A DNA stretch of 64,000 bases from Stutzerimonas stutzeri (GCA_002339675.1 DDKB01000008.1:496001-560000), one strand, 5' to 3'; shown: positions 9,201-16,574, counted from the first letter of the stretch. The notes: generated by a model not told the origin, from the letters alone. A program made the numbers and translations.

Positions 9201-10147
9201 AACTGGAGCGACTCGACGAGCTGCAGCAGGAGGTCTTCGGTCCTGTGCTGCACGTGCTGCGTTTTCGCCGCACCGACCTGGGCCGCCTGCTGGACCAGAT
9301 CAACGCGGCGGGCTACGGCCTGACGCTGGGCGTGCACACGCGCATCGACGAGACGATCGCCAAGGTCATCGACCGCGCCAAGGTCGGCAATCTGTACGTG
9401 AACCGCAACATCGTCGGCGCGGTGGTCGGCGTGCAACCCTTCGGCGGTGAAGGGCTATCGGGTACCGGGCCCAAGGCCGGCGGCCCGTTGTACCTCTACC
9501 GCCTGCTGGCGCAGCGCCCGGACGATGCACTGTTGCGCGCGCTGGACTTCGGCGGCACGCAGACGCTGCCCGAGGTCCGGCGGTCGGTCGCCCAGGCCGA
9601 CGGCGGCCGGCAGTTCCGGCAATGGGCGCAGGACAACGGCCACGGCGAGATCGCGACGCTCTACGATCGCTTTGCCGAACGGTCGCAAAGCGGCACCACC
9701 CGGCTGCTGGAAGGCCCTACCGGCGAACGCAACACCTACAGCCTGCTGCCGCGTGAGCAGGTGCTGTGCCTGGCTGCCGAAAGCCGTGACCTGCTGATCC
9801 AGTTCGCTGCGGTGTTCGCCGTGGGCAGCGAAGCGGTGGTGGTGGACAGCGCCACGACACGCGAGCTGATCGACCGGTTGCCCTCGGCGGTGCAGGCAAG
9901 AATCCGGCGCATCGCCGACTGGACCAGTGACCAGGAGCGCTTCGACGCCGTGCTGCACCACGGCGACCGGGAACAGCTGCTCGAGGTTGGCCTGCGCCTC
10001 TCGCAGCGCAGTGGCCCGATTGTCGGCGTTCAGGGCCTGGCCAGCGGTGACACGGCCGTTGCGCTGGAGCGGCTGGTCATCGAGCGCGCGCTGAGCATCA
10101 ACACCGCAGCGGCCGGTGGCAACGCGAGCCTGATGACCATCGGCTAA
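6221..10147 (+). CDS. putA: Trifunctional PutA: RHH repressor / proline dehydrogenase / P5C dehydrogenase
   Basis: This 1308-residue protein oxidises proline to glutamate and also represses put genes. I chose the ATG at 6221 because it has ACGGAGGA seven bases upstream and opens a ribbon-helix-helix domain (STLGISLDEALQARLEAAA). The FAD-dependent proline dehydrogenase domain (about 190-520) shows SIKLSALHPRYSRAQ, RLVKGAYWDSEIK, FATHNAHT and RIYAPVGSHE. The aldehyde dehydrogenase domain (about 590-1060) shows ISPWNFPLAIFTG, FTGSTAV, AETGGQNAM, and the catalytic Cys in SAGQRCSALRV. The C-terminal extra domain of long PutAs is present. The gene stands alone and ends at a strong hairpin. Length and domain order are typical of Pseudomonas PutA. 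Confidence 0.97.
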   Translation: MVTSTLGISLDEALQARLEAAARQAGCSPQQLVEQAIRRHLTTLEKDRPATATSATADDEQTPGGPFSAFARSLLPQTEQRARITAAYRVPEPDAVPALLEQARLEPEQAEATHRLAMRIAGKLRNQKSATGRQGLVQGLLQEFSLSSQEGVALMCLAEALLRVPDKGTRDALIRDKISTGNWRPHLGNSQSVFVNAATWGLLLTGRLVATHNETNLSSSLNRLISKGGEPVIRKGVDMAMRLMGEQFVTGETIDEALDNAQSMEAKGFRYSYDMLGEAALTSADAQRYRESYEQAIHAIGAASRGRGVYEGPGISIKLSALHPRYSRAQYARVMDELYPTLLSLTQLAHRYDIGINIDAEEADRLELSLDLLERLCHEPALDGWNGIGFVIQAYQKRCPYVVDYLIDLARRSQHRLMIRLVKGAYWDSEIKLAQINGLEDYPVYTRKAYTDVSFIACARKLLAAPDAIYPQFATHNAHTLAAVYHLAGPDYHPGQYEFQCLHGMGEPLYEQVVGKEDGRLNRPCRIYAPVGSHETLLAYLVRRLLENGANTSFVNRIADKRIALEELVADPVKTVEQMATSDGQFGQPHPRIPLPRHLYGEARLNSAGIDLSNEQRLASLCKTLLETAGHPVQAEPLLADDRRSDSPIQPLPNPADHRDLVGQVREASEADVDAALGAAREGFASWRQTPPTQRAEALEKAAELMEARIEPLIGVLVREAGKSYVNAIAEVREAVDFLRFYAAQVRSTFDNDSHLPLGPVVCISPWNFPLAIFTGQVCAALGAGNSVLAKPAEQTPLIAALGVQILHEAGIPRGALQLLPGRGETVGARLVADERVRGVMFTGSTAVAALLQRSLAGRLDDHGRSIPLIAETGGQNAMIVDSSALAEQVVVDVMASAFDSAGQRCSALRVLCVQEDVAERVIGMLKGAMAEARLGNPQRLAVDVGPVIDGEARDTIERHLNAMRERGRRVHQIARVDEQACANGTFVTPTLIELERLDELQQEVFGPVLHVLRFRRTDLGRLLDQINAAGYGLTLGVHTRIDETIAKVIDRAKVGNLYVNRNIVGAVVGVQPFGGEGLSGTGPKAGGPLYLYRLLAQRPDDALLRALDFGGTQTLPEVRRSVAQADGGRQFRQWAQDNGHGEIATLYDRFAERSQSGTTRLLEGPTGERNTYSLLPREQVLCLAAESRDLLIQFAAVFAVGSEAVVVDSATTRELIDRLPSAVQARIRRIADWTSDQERFDAVLHHGDREQLLEVGLRLSQRSGPIVGVQGLASGDTAVALERLVIERALSINTAAAGGNASLMTIG

Positions 10148-10153
10148 CGCCGT

Positions 10154-10179
10154 GCCGGCCGATCAGTCGATCGGCCGGC
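10154..10179 (+). terminator. Perfect hairpin after putA
   Basis: An 11-bp GC-rich perfect stem (GCCGGCCGATC / GATCGGCCGGC) around AGTC starts six bases after the putA stop. There is no T run, so it is a strong hairpin but not a textbook intrinsic terminator. Confidence 0.6.
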
Positions 10180-10235
10180 CGACGTGGCCAGCAAGCTCAC
10201 TTAATTAATTAGCTATCTTCTGCAAGTAACGGATT

Positions 10236-10712
10236 TTAAAGGACGACAGCTACACTGCAGTACTGACGGCGTCCCTCCACCATGACGTCGACCTCGTCGC
10301 CCTCCTCCAGGCCCAGCAAAGCCTGCCCCAGCGGCGAGCGAGGCGAGATGACCAGTACCTCGGTCTGCCCGACGGCAACGCGCAGGCCCGCCGCGTCCGG
10401 CCCCAGAAACACCCAGCGCATGGCGCCGGCAAGCTCCAGTTCGATAAGCGCGCCGACGGCAATGGCCTCGCCCTGCTGCGCCCTGGGCAACAGGTTGCGG
10501 TAGCAGGTCAGCGCCGTCTCGATCTCGTGAACGCGGCGGCGCTGGCCGTCAGCGAGGTAGGCCGCCTCGAGCCCGCGGGTGTCGTATTTGTTCTCGGCCT
10601 TGCTCTCGGCGTGGGTCGCCGCCTCGTGCGAGGCTTTCAGGGCAGCCTGGGCGATGGCGAGGTCCTGGACCAGCGCATCGAGGATCAAGGCATGCAGCAC
10701 GGTCTTGTTCAT
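10236..10712 (-). CDS. GreA/GreB-type transcript elongation factor
   Basis: A 158-residue protein with the GreA/B layout. An N-terminal coiled-coil hairpin (about 1-80) has an acidic tip region (HAESKAENKYDTRGLEAAYL). A C-terminal FKBP-like domain follows (about 85-158: VGALIELE, SPRSPLGQALLG, GDEVDV). Gre factors enter the RNA polymerase secondary channel and stimulate cleavage of backtracked RNA. The usual Gre tip sequence is altered here, so it belongs to the GreAB-like paralogue group of Pseudomonas rather than being GreA or GreB proper. The ATG at 10710-10712 was preferred; the frame extends 34 codons upstream with Cys/His-rich sequence that looks non-coding. It is convergent with putA. 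Confidence 0.8.
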   Translation of the reverse strand: MNKTVLHALILDALVQDLAIAQAALKASHEAATHAESKAENKYDTRGLEAAYLADGQRRRVHEIETALTCYRNLLPRAQQGEAIAVGALIELELAGAMRWVFLGPDAAGLRVAVGQTEVLVISPRSPLGQALLGLEEGDEVDVMVEGRRQYCSVAVVL

Positions 10713-10909
10713 GCAGGCGCAACGAAGGGAATGGGTGTGCAGCATGGCATCGCCAGGCCCGCAGCACCACGCCTGCATAAGCGCCGGCAGATGCACGACG
10801 GGCTGGCGCTTCACCGTTCGTCAGGCCACTATCGCAACGCCGCGAGCCGCGCAGCCAGCCGCCAGGCCACGCTCAAGGCCAGACCCACTCGCATGACCGG
10901 AGCGAATCA

Positions 10910-11338
10910 ATGAACCTACGCGCGTTACTCCTGCTTGCCGCCCTTTCGACAACCGCCACGGCGTTCGCCGAAGGCGCTCCGCTGACCGTCCGGCTCCTGG
11001 GCGTGGAGCATGACCACGGGACCCTCAAGGTTGCCGTGTTCTCCGACCCCAAGACATTCCGCAAGGTGGACAAGGCGTTCGCCACGAAAGAGGTTCCCGC
11101 TAAGGCTGGGACAGTCACCCTGGTGTTTGACGCGGTGCCGGCCGGCCAGTACGCGATCATGGCCTACCACGACGAAAATGCGAATGGCGAGCTGGACCGT
11201 CGCTTCGGCATGTTCCCCACCGAAGGCTACGGCCTCTCCAACAACCCCAAAGTGATGGGCCCGCCAAAATTCGAGGACAGTCAGTTCGCGGTCGAGGACG
11301 CCGCGCCTAACGAGCAGGACATCGAGCTGCGCTACTGA
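10910..11338 (+). CDS. Exported DUF2141 protein
   Basis: A 142-residue protein with a clear signal peptide (MNLRALLLLAALSTTATAFA, cleavage after AFA). The mature part has the DUF2141 pattern: an early strand LTVRLLGV, GTLKVAVFSD, then PAGQYAIMAYHDENANGELD and the late PTEGYGLSNNP. The family is of unknown function and adopts a beta-sandwich. DENANGELD looks like an EF-hand-like Asp/Asn loop that could bind calcium, but that is inference. The start overlaps no other gene. The ATG at 10910 is the only sensible one ahead of the signal peptide. Confidence 0.85.
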   Translation: MNLRALLLLAALSTTATAFAEGAPLTVRLLGVEHDHGTLKVAVFSDPKTFRKVDKAFATKEVPAKAGTVTLVFDAVPAGQYAIMAYHDENANGELDRRFGMFPTEGYGLSNNPKVMGPPKFEDSQFAVEDAAPNEQDIELRY

Positions 11339-11609
11339 CCCGCCTTTGCGGCCGAGCGTGACGATGCGCGAGGCCGTCTTGCACGGCCCGCCATGCCACG
11401 CTCATCGCCAGGCGCCAGGCGGCACTGCCGATGGTCGGGCAGGCAATGAACCGAAGCCGAAAAGCCGCTGTCCAGACAGAAGCGTCCGATCTGCCGACGC
11501 GATTTGCCGGCCACGCGGAATAATTTTTCGAAAAAGAGGAAATTTGCCGCAGGCGACAGGGCTAGACGCTGCTTATACTGACCACCCATCCCAATCTGGA
11601 GCCATACCC

Positions 11610-11882
11610 GTGAATAAAGCCGAGTTGATTGAAGCGATCGCCGCCTCCGCCGATGTTCCGAAGAGCACTGCCACCCGCGTGTTGGATGCTTTCACAGAAA
11701 GCGTGACCAATTCGTTGCAGGCCGGCGACAGCGTAACGCTGGTCGGCTTTGGCACCTTTGCCGTCAAGGAGCGCGCCGCCCGTGATGGCCGCAACCCGCA
11801 GACCGGCGCCACCATCAAGATTTCCGCAGCCAAGCTGCCGGGCTTCAAGCCGGGCAAGTCGCTGAAAGATGCAGTGAACTGA
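11610..11882 (+). CDS. hupB: DNA-binding protein HU-beta
   Basis: A 90-residue nucleoid protein of the HU/IHF family that bends DNA non-specifically. It starts at GTG 11610 (MNKAELIEAIAASADV). The reading frame is open further upstream, but HU proteins begin exactly here. Conserved features are FGTFAVKERAAR with the following GRNPQTG arm and the C-terminal KLPGFKPGKSLKDAVN. Length is exactly that of HU. In many pseudomonads hupB follows lon; here the upstream neighbour is a DUF2141 gene 271 bases away, so this may be an additional HU copy or a different genomic arrangement. Identification as HU is certain; the choice between alpha and beta paralogue is by resemblance. Confidence 0.93.
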   Translation: MNKAELIEAIAASADVPKSTATRVLDAFTESVTNSLQAGDSVTLVGFGTFAVKERAARDGRNPQTGATIKISAAKLPGFKPGKSLKDAVN

Positions 11883-12192
11883 CACCCCGCTGCCAGATTC
11901 CGGGCCGCTGACGTCCCTATGGACGCAGCGCCTGCCCGGATCGGCCAGCACAGCGCAACCCCCCTCCTCCAGCTCCTTTTGCCTTTCGCGGCGTCCAGCC
12001 CGTTTGCCAAGCCCTCCCGTCTTCTGTATCCGACCCTGCCAGCGGTTGTGCCGCCGCTTGCTCGTGCGCACCCGCAGCCCAGCGCATGAAGAGCGAAAAC
12101 TGAACGAGTAGGCTGGGCGGCGCTCCGCTTCAGACCTCCCGTGTCACGCGCACCGATTGGGCCGCCTCGAGGCCAGCCTGCGGCCGCACTTG
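11883..12192. other. Gap between hupB and ydfG, nothing recognised
   Basis: About 310 bases between two convergent genes. No gene, strong terminator or repeat could be supported. The GC content drops little, so there is no obvious promoter either. Confidence 0.3.
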
Positions 12193-12957
12193 TTATTTGT
12201 CGCGGTCAACCGCGAAGCCCGCCCAGGCCTGGCGCGATGGCATGATTTCCAAGCGGTTGATGTTGATGTGCGCCGGTAAGGTGGCGACGTAGAAGATCTG
12301 CTCGGCGATGTCTTCGGCCGACAGCGGCGTCGTGGTGCTGTAGAGCGCATCGGACGCCGCCTGGTTGCCTTTGGTCCGCACCAGGGTGAATTCGGTCTCG
12401 GCCATGCCGGGCGCGATGTCCGTCACCCGTACGCCCGTGGCGATCAGGTCGCAGCGCAGGTTGTAGCTGAACTGCTGAACGAACGCCTTGCTCGCCCCGT
12501 AGACGTGGCTACCCGGGTAAGGCCATTGGCCGGCGACTGAGCCGATATTGACGATGCTGGCGCCCTTGCCCGTCTCGATCAGCGTCGGCAGCAGGGCATG
12601 GGTGACGTTGACCAGCCCGGTGATGTTGGTGTCGATCATGGTGTGCCAGTCATTCAGGTCGGTCTTCTGGGCAGGCTCCGGCGCCAGCGCCAGGCCGGCG
12701 TTGTTGACCAGGCAGGTGATGGCGCGAAAGGCCTCGGGCAGGCCGTCCACCACGGCCTTGACCGCCTCGTTGTCGCGCACGTCGAGCGTGGCGACATGCA
12801 CCGGCACCTTGGTGCCCAGCTCCTGTTCCAGGGCGGCCAGCCGCTCGGCACGGCGACCGGTCAGCACCAGCGCCCATCCTGCTTCAGCGAACCGGCGCGC
12901 GGTGGCGCGCCCGAAACCGGACGTGGCGCCGGTGATGAAAACGACCTTGCTGTTCAT
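12193..12957 (-). CDS. ydfG: NADP-dependent 3-hydroxy acid dehydrogenase YdfG-type SDR
   Basis: A 254-residue short-chain dehydrogenase. The nucleotide site is FITGATSGFGRATAR with TGRR after the second strand (NADP preference). NNAGLALAPEPA, the catalytic Ser in NIGSVAG and YGASK follow. The C-terminal part ATLPAHININRLEIMP closely matches the E. coli YdfG ending. YdfG oxidises L-allo-threonine, serine and 3-hydroxy acids and reduces malonic semialdehyde; the exact substrate here is inferred. The ATG at 12955-12957 has AGAGGAACAG upstream. It is transcribed away from the guanidine operon, so the 12958-13250 stretch is a divergent control region. Confidence 0.88.
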   Translation of the reverse strand: MNSKVVFITGATSGFGRATARRFAEAGWALVLTGRRAERLAALEQELGTKVPVHVATLDVRDNEAVKAVVDGLPEAFRAITCLVNNAGLALAPEPAQKTDLNDWHTMIDTNITGLVNVTHALLPTLIETGKGASIVNIGSVAGQWPYPGSHVYGASKAFVQQFSYNLRCDLIATGVRVTDIAPGMAETEFTLVRTKGNQAASDALYSTTTPLSAEDIAEQIFYVATLPAHININRLEIMPSRQAWAGFAVDRDK

Positions 12958-13127
12958 GCTGTTCCTCTTTTCGATGGGGCGGCGCCCGTAGAAGCGCCGC
13001 GGGGATCGGTGACCTATGGTCGGTTGCCCGATGGAAAAATTCGAGCGCTTTTCATGCTGTACGGCAACGTCGGTACGCCACTGTTCAGCCCGCTGCCGAC
13101 CTGCCGCCGCTCGCCTGGCCCGATGGC

Positions 13128-13145
13128 GGCCACCGAACGGTGGCC
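13128..13145. promoter_or_regulatory. Perfect palindrome, possible operator or ydfG leader element
   Basis: GGCCACC-GAAC-GGTGGCC is a perfect 7-bp inverted repeat. It lies between the ydfG start and the sigma-54 promoter of the guanidine operon. It could be an activator or repressor site or a hairpin in a ydfG leader; no regulator is assigned. Confidence 0.35.
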
Positions 13146-13181
13146 CAGGATGCGACCAAAGCAGGCAGCCGCGGCCCTCGT

Positions 13182-13198
13182 CGCACCATGGCAGTGCA
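13182..13198 (+). promoter_or_regulatory. NtrC-like binding site upstream of guanidine operon 1
   Basis: CGCACC-ATGGC-AGTGCA matches the NtrC box TGCACC-N5-GGTGCA with two mismatches. Its centre is about 87 bases upstream of the predicted start of transcription, a normal enhancer position. A closely similar site precedes the second riboswitch operon. Confidence 0.5.
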
Positions 13199-13250
13199 TC
13201 CGAACACCGCCAGAGCGGGCAATACGGCAGAAACACGGCCTTCGGGCTGT

Positions 13251-13266
13251 TGGCATCGCCCTTGCA
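13251..13266 (+). promoter_or_regulatory. Sigma-54 promoter of guanidine operon 1
   Basis: TGGCAT-CGCCC-TTGCA matches the -24/-12 consensus TGGCAC-N5-TTGCW with one deviation and correct spacing. With the C of the GC pair as -12, transcription would start near 13277. That leaves a 45-base leader before the riboswitch. Confidence 0.7.
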
Positions 13267-13319
13267 AACACCTTGTTGCCAGGAAGCTGCGGCTCAGGGA
13301 CGAGACAATTCAAGAAATG

Positions 13320-13414
13320 GCCGACTAGGGTTCCGGCTCGCGCTGCGAGTGGCTGGTCCGAGAGTTGGCGACCTCCAGTGAGGTTACACGGCGGGATAAA
13401 AGCCCGGGAGACGG
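13320..13414 (+). ncRNA. Guanidine-I (ykkC) riboswitch, operon 1
   Basis: The leader carries the highly conserved segments of the guanidine-I aptamer in order: ACTAGGGTTCCGGCTC at 13324, CTGGTCCGAGAGTT at 13353, then ACACGGCGGGATAAAAGCCC and GGGAG ending at 13410. Guanidinium binding normally switches expression on. It precedes the carboxylase operon that degrades guanidine, which fits. The region between the aptamer and the first ribosome site (13453) would be the expression platform; no clear intrinsic terminator is seen, so control might be translational or by a weak attenuator. Confidence 0.95.
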
Positions 13415-13464
13415 CGTTTCGATACGCAGCTCCTGTCGCCTGCCCACTCACCGGAGGTCCGCTC

Positions 13465-13542
13465 ATGCCCACGCTCGGAATCGTCACGACCGACCCGCGG
13501 CGCCCCGCCCCGCTCACCGAGGGGCACGCCCCATGCGCCTGA
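13465..13542 (+). CDS. Short leader ORF (25 codons) in the slot where a binding-protein gene is expected
   Basis: A small open frame starting MPTLGIVTTDPRR. It has a near-perfect ribosome site (GGAGGT at 13453-13458, seven bases before the ATG) directly downstream of the riboswitch. Its stop codon overlaps the start region of the permease gene (ATG 13533, TGA 13540-13542), so translation could be coupled. The peptide has no resemblance to a binding protein. It may be a coupling leader peptide, or the residue of a deletion that removed the substrate-binding-protein gene normally found here. Whether it is made is unknown. Confidence 0.4.
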   Translation: MPTLGIVTTDPRRPAPLTEGHAPCA

Positions 13543-14348
13543 TCAACCGGGTCCCCAGTCGCACCGGCTGGACGCTGCTGGTCATTCTGCCGTTCGCGAT
13601 CCTACTGTTCACCTACCTGGTCAACTCCGCCCAGCGCCTCGAGGCCAACCCCAACGACAAGCTGCTGCCCAGCTTCACGCAGATGTCCAGCGCCGTGGAG
13701 CGGCTTGCCTTCACGCCGGACAAGCGCAGTGGCGATTTCCTGTTCTGGCAGGACACCGCCTCCAGCCTCAAACGACTCGGTATCGGGCTGGGCATCGCCG
13801 CGGTCACCGGTCTGTGCCTGGGCGTGGCGGCCGGCACGCTGCCGCTGTTCGGCGCGCCGCTGTCGCCGCTGCTGACCATGCTGTCGATGGTCCCACCGCT
13901 GGCGATCCTGCCGATTCTGTTCATTGTCTTCGGGCTGGGCGAACTGTCGAAAGTAATGCTGATCGTGATCGGCGTGACGCCGGTGCTGGCGCGGGATCTC
14001 GAGCAGCGCGCTCGAGAGTTGCCGCCGGAGCTATTGATCAAGGCGCAGACGCTGGGCGCCAACACCTGGACGCTGATCCTGCGGGTGGTTCTGCCGCAAC
14101 TGCTGCCGCGTCTGCTGATCGCCCTGCGCCTGGTGCTGGGTTCGGCCTGGCTGTTTCTGATCGCCGCCGAGGCCATCGCATCCACTGACGGTCTGGGTTA
14201 CCGCATCTTTCTGGTTCGCCGTTATCTGGCAATGGACGTGATCCTGCCGTATGTGGCCTGGATCACCCTGCTGGCCTGGAGCATGGATTTCGGGCTGCGC
14301 AAGCTGGCCCAGCTGGCCTTCCCCTGGTACGAAGGAGCCAAGGCATGA
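13533..14348 (+). CDS. ABC transporter permease, urea/guanidine-carboxylase-associated
   Basis: A 271-residue inner-membrane permease of the nitrate/sulfonate/taurine type. It has about six hydrophobic segments (first at residues 12-30, WTLLVILPFAILLFTYLV) and the cytoplasmic EAA loop (RELPPELLIKAQTLGANTW), which docks the ATPase. This subtype accompanies urea/guanidine carboxylase clusters. The chosen ATG has GAGGGG upstream. It overlaps the ATPase gene by four bases (ATGA). No binding-protein gene precedes it, which is unusual; the matching family member lies at 39.7 kb. The probable substrate is guanidine or a related compound taken up as a nitrogen source. Confidence 0.88.
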   Translation: MRLINRVPSRTGWTLLVILPFAILLFTYLVNSAQRLEANPNDKLLPSFTQMSSAVERLAFTPDKRSGDFLFWQDTASSLKRLGIGLGIAAVTGLCLGVAAGTLPLFGAPLSPLLTMLSMVPPLAILPILFIVFGLGELSKVMLIVIGVTPVLARDLEQRARELPPELLIKAQTLGANTWTLILRVVLPQLLPRLLIALRLVLGSAWLFLIAAEAIASTDGLGYRIFLVRRYLAMDVILPYVAWITLLAWSMDFGLRKLAQLAFPWYEGAKA

Positions 14349-15184
14349 GCGAGATCGACCGCCCGACGGGCATGACGCGCGCACCCGCCTTTATCCAGGT
14401 GAACAATGTCTGGCAGGAATATGGCGACCAGGTGGTGCTGGAGCGCCTGAACCTGAGCGTCGACGAAGGCGAATTCTGCACCCTGGTCGGCGCGTCGGGC
14501 TGCGGCAAATCCACCTTTCTGCGGCTGTTGCTCGGGCAGGAGCGCCCCAGCCGCGGCGCCATCCTGCTGGACGGTGCACCTATTGCCAACGAGCCGGACG
14601 CCAGCCGCGGCGTGGTATTCCAGCGCTATTCGGTATTCCCACACCTGAGCGTGCTGGATAACGTCGCACTCGGCCTTGAATTGCCGCATGCGCCGCTGCT
14701 TGGGCGCTTGCTGGGTAGTGCCAAGCGCCGGGCGCGCGAAGAGGCGGCGGCCATGCTGGAAAAGGTCGGCCTCGCCCATGCAATGGACAAATACCCGGCG
14801 CAGCTCTCGGGTGGCATGCAACAGCGCCTCGCCATCGCCCAGGCACTGATCATGAAGCCACGCGTGCTCTTGCTGGACGAGCCGTTTGGCGCACTCGACC
14901 CGGGCATCCGCAAGGACATGCACGCGCTCTTGCTGGAGCTGTGGAACGAGACCCGGCTGACTGTGTTCATGGTCACCCATGACCTGTCCGAGGGCTTTAC
15001 CCTCGGCACACGCATCCTGGTCTTCGACAAGACCCGCCTCGATCCCCATGCCCCGGGTGCCTACGGCGCCCGCGTGACCTACGACATTCCGCTGAACAGC
15101 GACCGCCGCGTCGCCCCGCGTGCAGCGGACCGCCTGCCGGCGCACCTCGCCGGCCACCTGAACCCGATTTTTCAAGGAGCCTGA
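14345..15184 (+). CDS. ABC transporter ATP-binding protein of operon 1
   Basis: A 279-residue nitrate/taurine-class ATPase that powers the permease upstream. Walker A is GASGCGKST, the Q-loop VFQRYSVFP, the signature LSGGMQQR, Walker B RVLLLDEPFGALD, and the switch His is in FMVTHDLSEG. The C-terminal part (about 235-279) diverges and contains residues typical of the subgroup that co-occurs with DUF1989 genes. It is translationally coupled with the permease (ATGA overlap), and its stop is one base from the next start codon. Function within an ABC importer is firm; substrate is inferred from the operon. Confidence 0.93.
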   Translation: MSEIDRPTGMTRAPAFIQVNNVWQEYGDQVVLERLNLSVDEGEFCTLVGASGCGKSTFLRLLLGQERPSRGAILLDGAPIANEPDASRGVVFQRYSVFPHLSVLDNVALGLELPHAPLLGRLLGSAKRRAREEAAAMLEKVGLAHAMDKYPAQLSGGMQQRLAIAQALIMKPRVLLLDEPFGALDPGIRKDMHALLLELWNETRLTVFMVTHDLSEGFTLGTRILVFDKTRLDPHAPGAYGARVTYDIPLNSDRRVAPRAADRLPAHLAGHLNPIFQGA

Positions 15185-15185
15185 C

Positions 15186-15914
15186 ATGAGTGCCCCGCTT
15201 GCCATCCGCCCGACGCTGTACGAGGAAACCGTCCCCGGCGGCGGCCACACCTCCTTTGTCCTCAAGCGCGGCCAGCTGCTGCGCCTGACCGACCTCGAAG
15301 GCGGCGCCAACGTCAGCCTGCTGATGTTCAACGCGCACGAAAAAAGCGAGCGCCTGAACCTGCCGGACACCCTCAAGGGTCAGCACACCGCCAAGCTCAC
15401 CGCCGGCCACTGCCTGTATTCGGACATGGGCCGCGTGCTCGCCTGCATAACCGCCGACACCTGCGGCTGGCACGACAGTTTCGGCGGTGTGCTCAACGCC
15501 ACAGAGGTCGCGGAGAAGTACGGAGAAGGTCGTTACGGCGAGCTGCGCAACGGCTTCTTCCGCAACGGCGCCGACAACCTGCTGGTGGAAATGGGCAAGT
15601 GGGACCTGAACCTGCAGGACCTCTTGATGGTGCTCAACCTGTTCAGCCGGGTGGACGTCAGCGCCGACGGCGCCTTCGCCTTCCAGCCGGGCAATTCCAA
15701 AGCGGGGAGTTATGTCGAGCTGTATGCGCCGATGGACAGCCTGGTGGTCCTCACCGCCCTGCAGCATCCGATGGACCCGGACCCGGAATACGCGCCCAAG
15801 CCGGTGCAGCTTACCTGGCAGCAGGTGGAGAGCGATGGCATCAGCGTGCTCTGCCGCACCTCGCGTCCGGAAAACGGCCGCGCCTTCCACAACACCGAAC
15901 GGCTGTACATCTGA
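15186..15914 (+). CDS. cgdA: DUF1989 protein UAAP1, carboxyguanidine deiminase subunit
   Basis: A 242-residue member of the DUF1989/urea-amidolyase-associated family (UAAP1). In guanidine-degrading bacteria the two UAAP proteins form carboxyguanidine deiminase, which turns the unstable carboxyguanidine into allophanate. The family signature ITADTCGWHDSFGG holds the conserved Cys and His that probably bind a metal. NGFFRNGADNLL and KWDLNLQDLLMVLN follow. It starts one base after the ATPase stop and is followed twelve bases later by its partner. Assignment of A versus B subunit follows gene order and length. Confidence 0.85.
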   Translation: MSAPLAIRPTLYEETVPGGGHTSFVLKRGQLLRLTDLEGGANVSLLMFNAHEKSERLNLPDTLKGQHTAKLTAGHCLYSDMGRVLACITADTCGWHDSFGGVLNATEVAEKYGEGRYGELRNGFFRNGADNLLVEMGKWDLNLQDLLMVLNLFSRVDVSADGAFAFQPGNSKAGSYVELYAPMDSLVVLTALQHPMDPDPEYAPKPVQLTWQQVESDGISVLCRTSRPENGRAFHNTERLYI

Positions 15915-15926
15915 GGGAGTGCCACC

Positions 15927-16574
15927 ATGAGTCTTGTCGAAAGCCACCTGCACCCCGAAACCGCCGCCTTCCGCCATGTGATCCCGGCCGGCGAGCCCCA
16001 CCTCCTCGAAATCAAGGCCGGCCAGACCCTGCGCCTGCTGGATCTGGAAGGCAACCAGGCGGTGGATACCCTGTTCTACAACGCCAGGAACCCGCGCGAG
16101 CGCTACGACCCGCAGCGCACCCTGCGCCGACAGAACCGCGTCTACCTGACCACCGGCACGGTGCTCTATTCGAATCTGGGCAACCCGCTGCTCACCATCG
16201 TCGCCGACACCTGCGGTCGCCACGACACCTTGGGCGGCGCCTGCGCCCAGGAGAGCAACGTGGTGCGCTACGCGCTGGACAAGCGCTACATGCACAGCTG
16301 CCGCGACAACTTCCTTCGCGCGAGCCTCAACGACGGCCGTCTGACCAAGCGCGACATCGGCGCCAACATCAACTTCTTCATGAACGTGCCGGTGACGCCC
16401 GAAGGCGGGCTGACCTTTGCCGATGGCATCTCCGCGCCCGGCAAGTACGTGGAACTGAAAGCCGAGATGGACGTAATCGTCCTGATCTCCAACTGCCCAC
16501 AGCTGAACAACCCCTGCAACGGTTGGAACCCGACCCCGGCCGAGGTGCTGGTGTGGGAGGCAAAAGCCGAATGA
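15927..16574 (+). CDS. cgdB: DUF1989 protein UAAP2, carboxyguanidine deiminase subunit
   Basis: A 215-residue partner of the preceding gene and homologous to it (shared EIKAGQTLRLLDLEG and IVADTCGRHDTLGG with the conserved Cys/His). CRDNFLRASLNDGRLTKRDIG is specific to this subunit type. The heteromeric enzyme removes ammonia from carboxyguanidine made by the carboxylase downstream, giving allophanate. The start has GGGAG upstream. A 313-base gap with palindromic repeats separates it from the carboxylase gene. Family assignment is firm; the deiminase role comes from work on homologues. Confidence 0.86.
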   Translation: MSLVESHLHPETAAFRHVIPAGEPHLLEIKAGQTLRLLDLEGNQAVDTLFYNARNPRERYDPQRTLRRQNRVYLTTGTVLYSNLGNPLLTIVADTCGRHDTLGGACAQESNVVRYALDKRYMHSCRDNFLRASLNDGRLTKRDIGANINFFMNVPVTPEGGLTFADGISAPGKYVELKAEMDVIVLISNCPQLNNPCNGWNPTPAEVLVWEAKAE

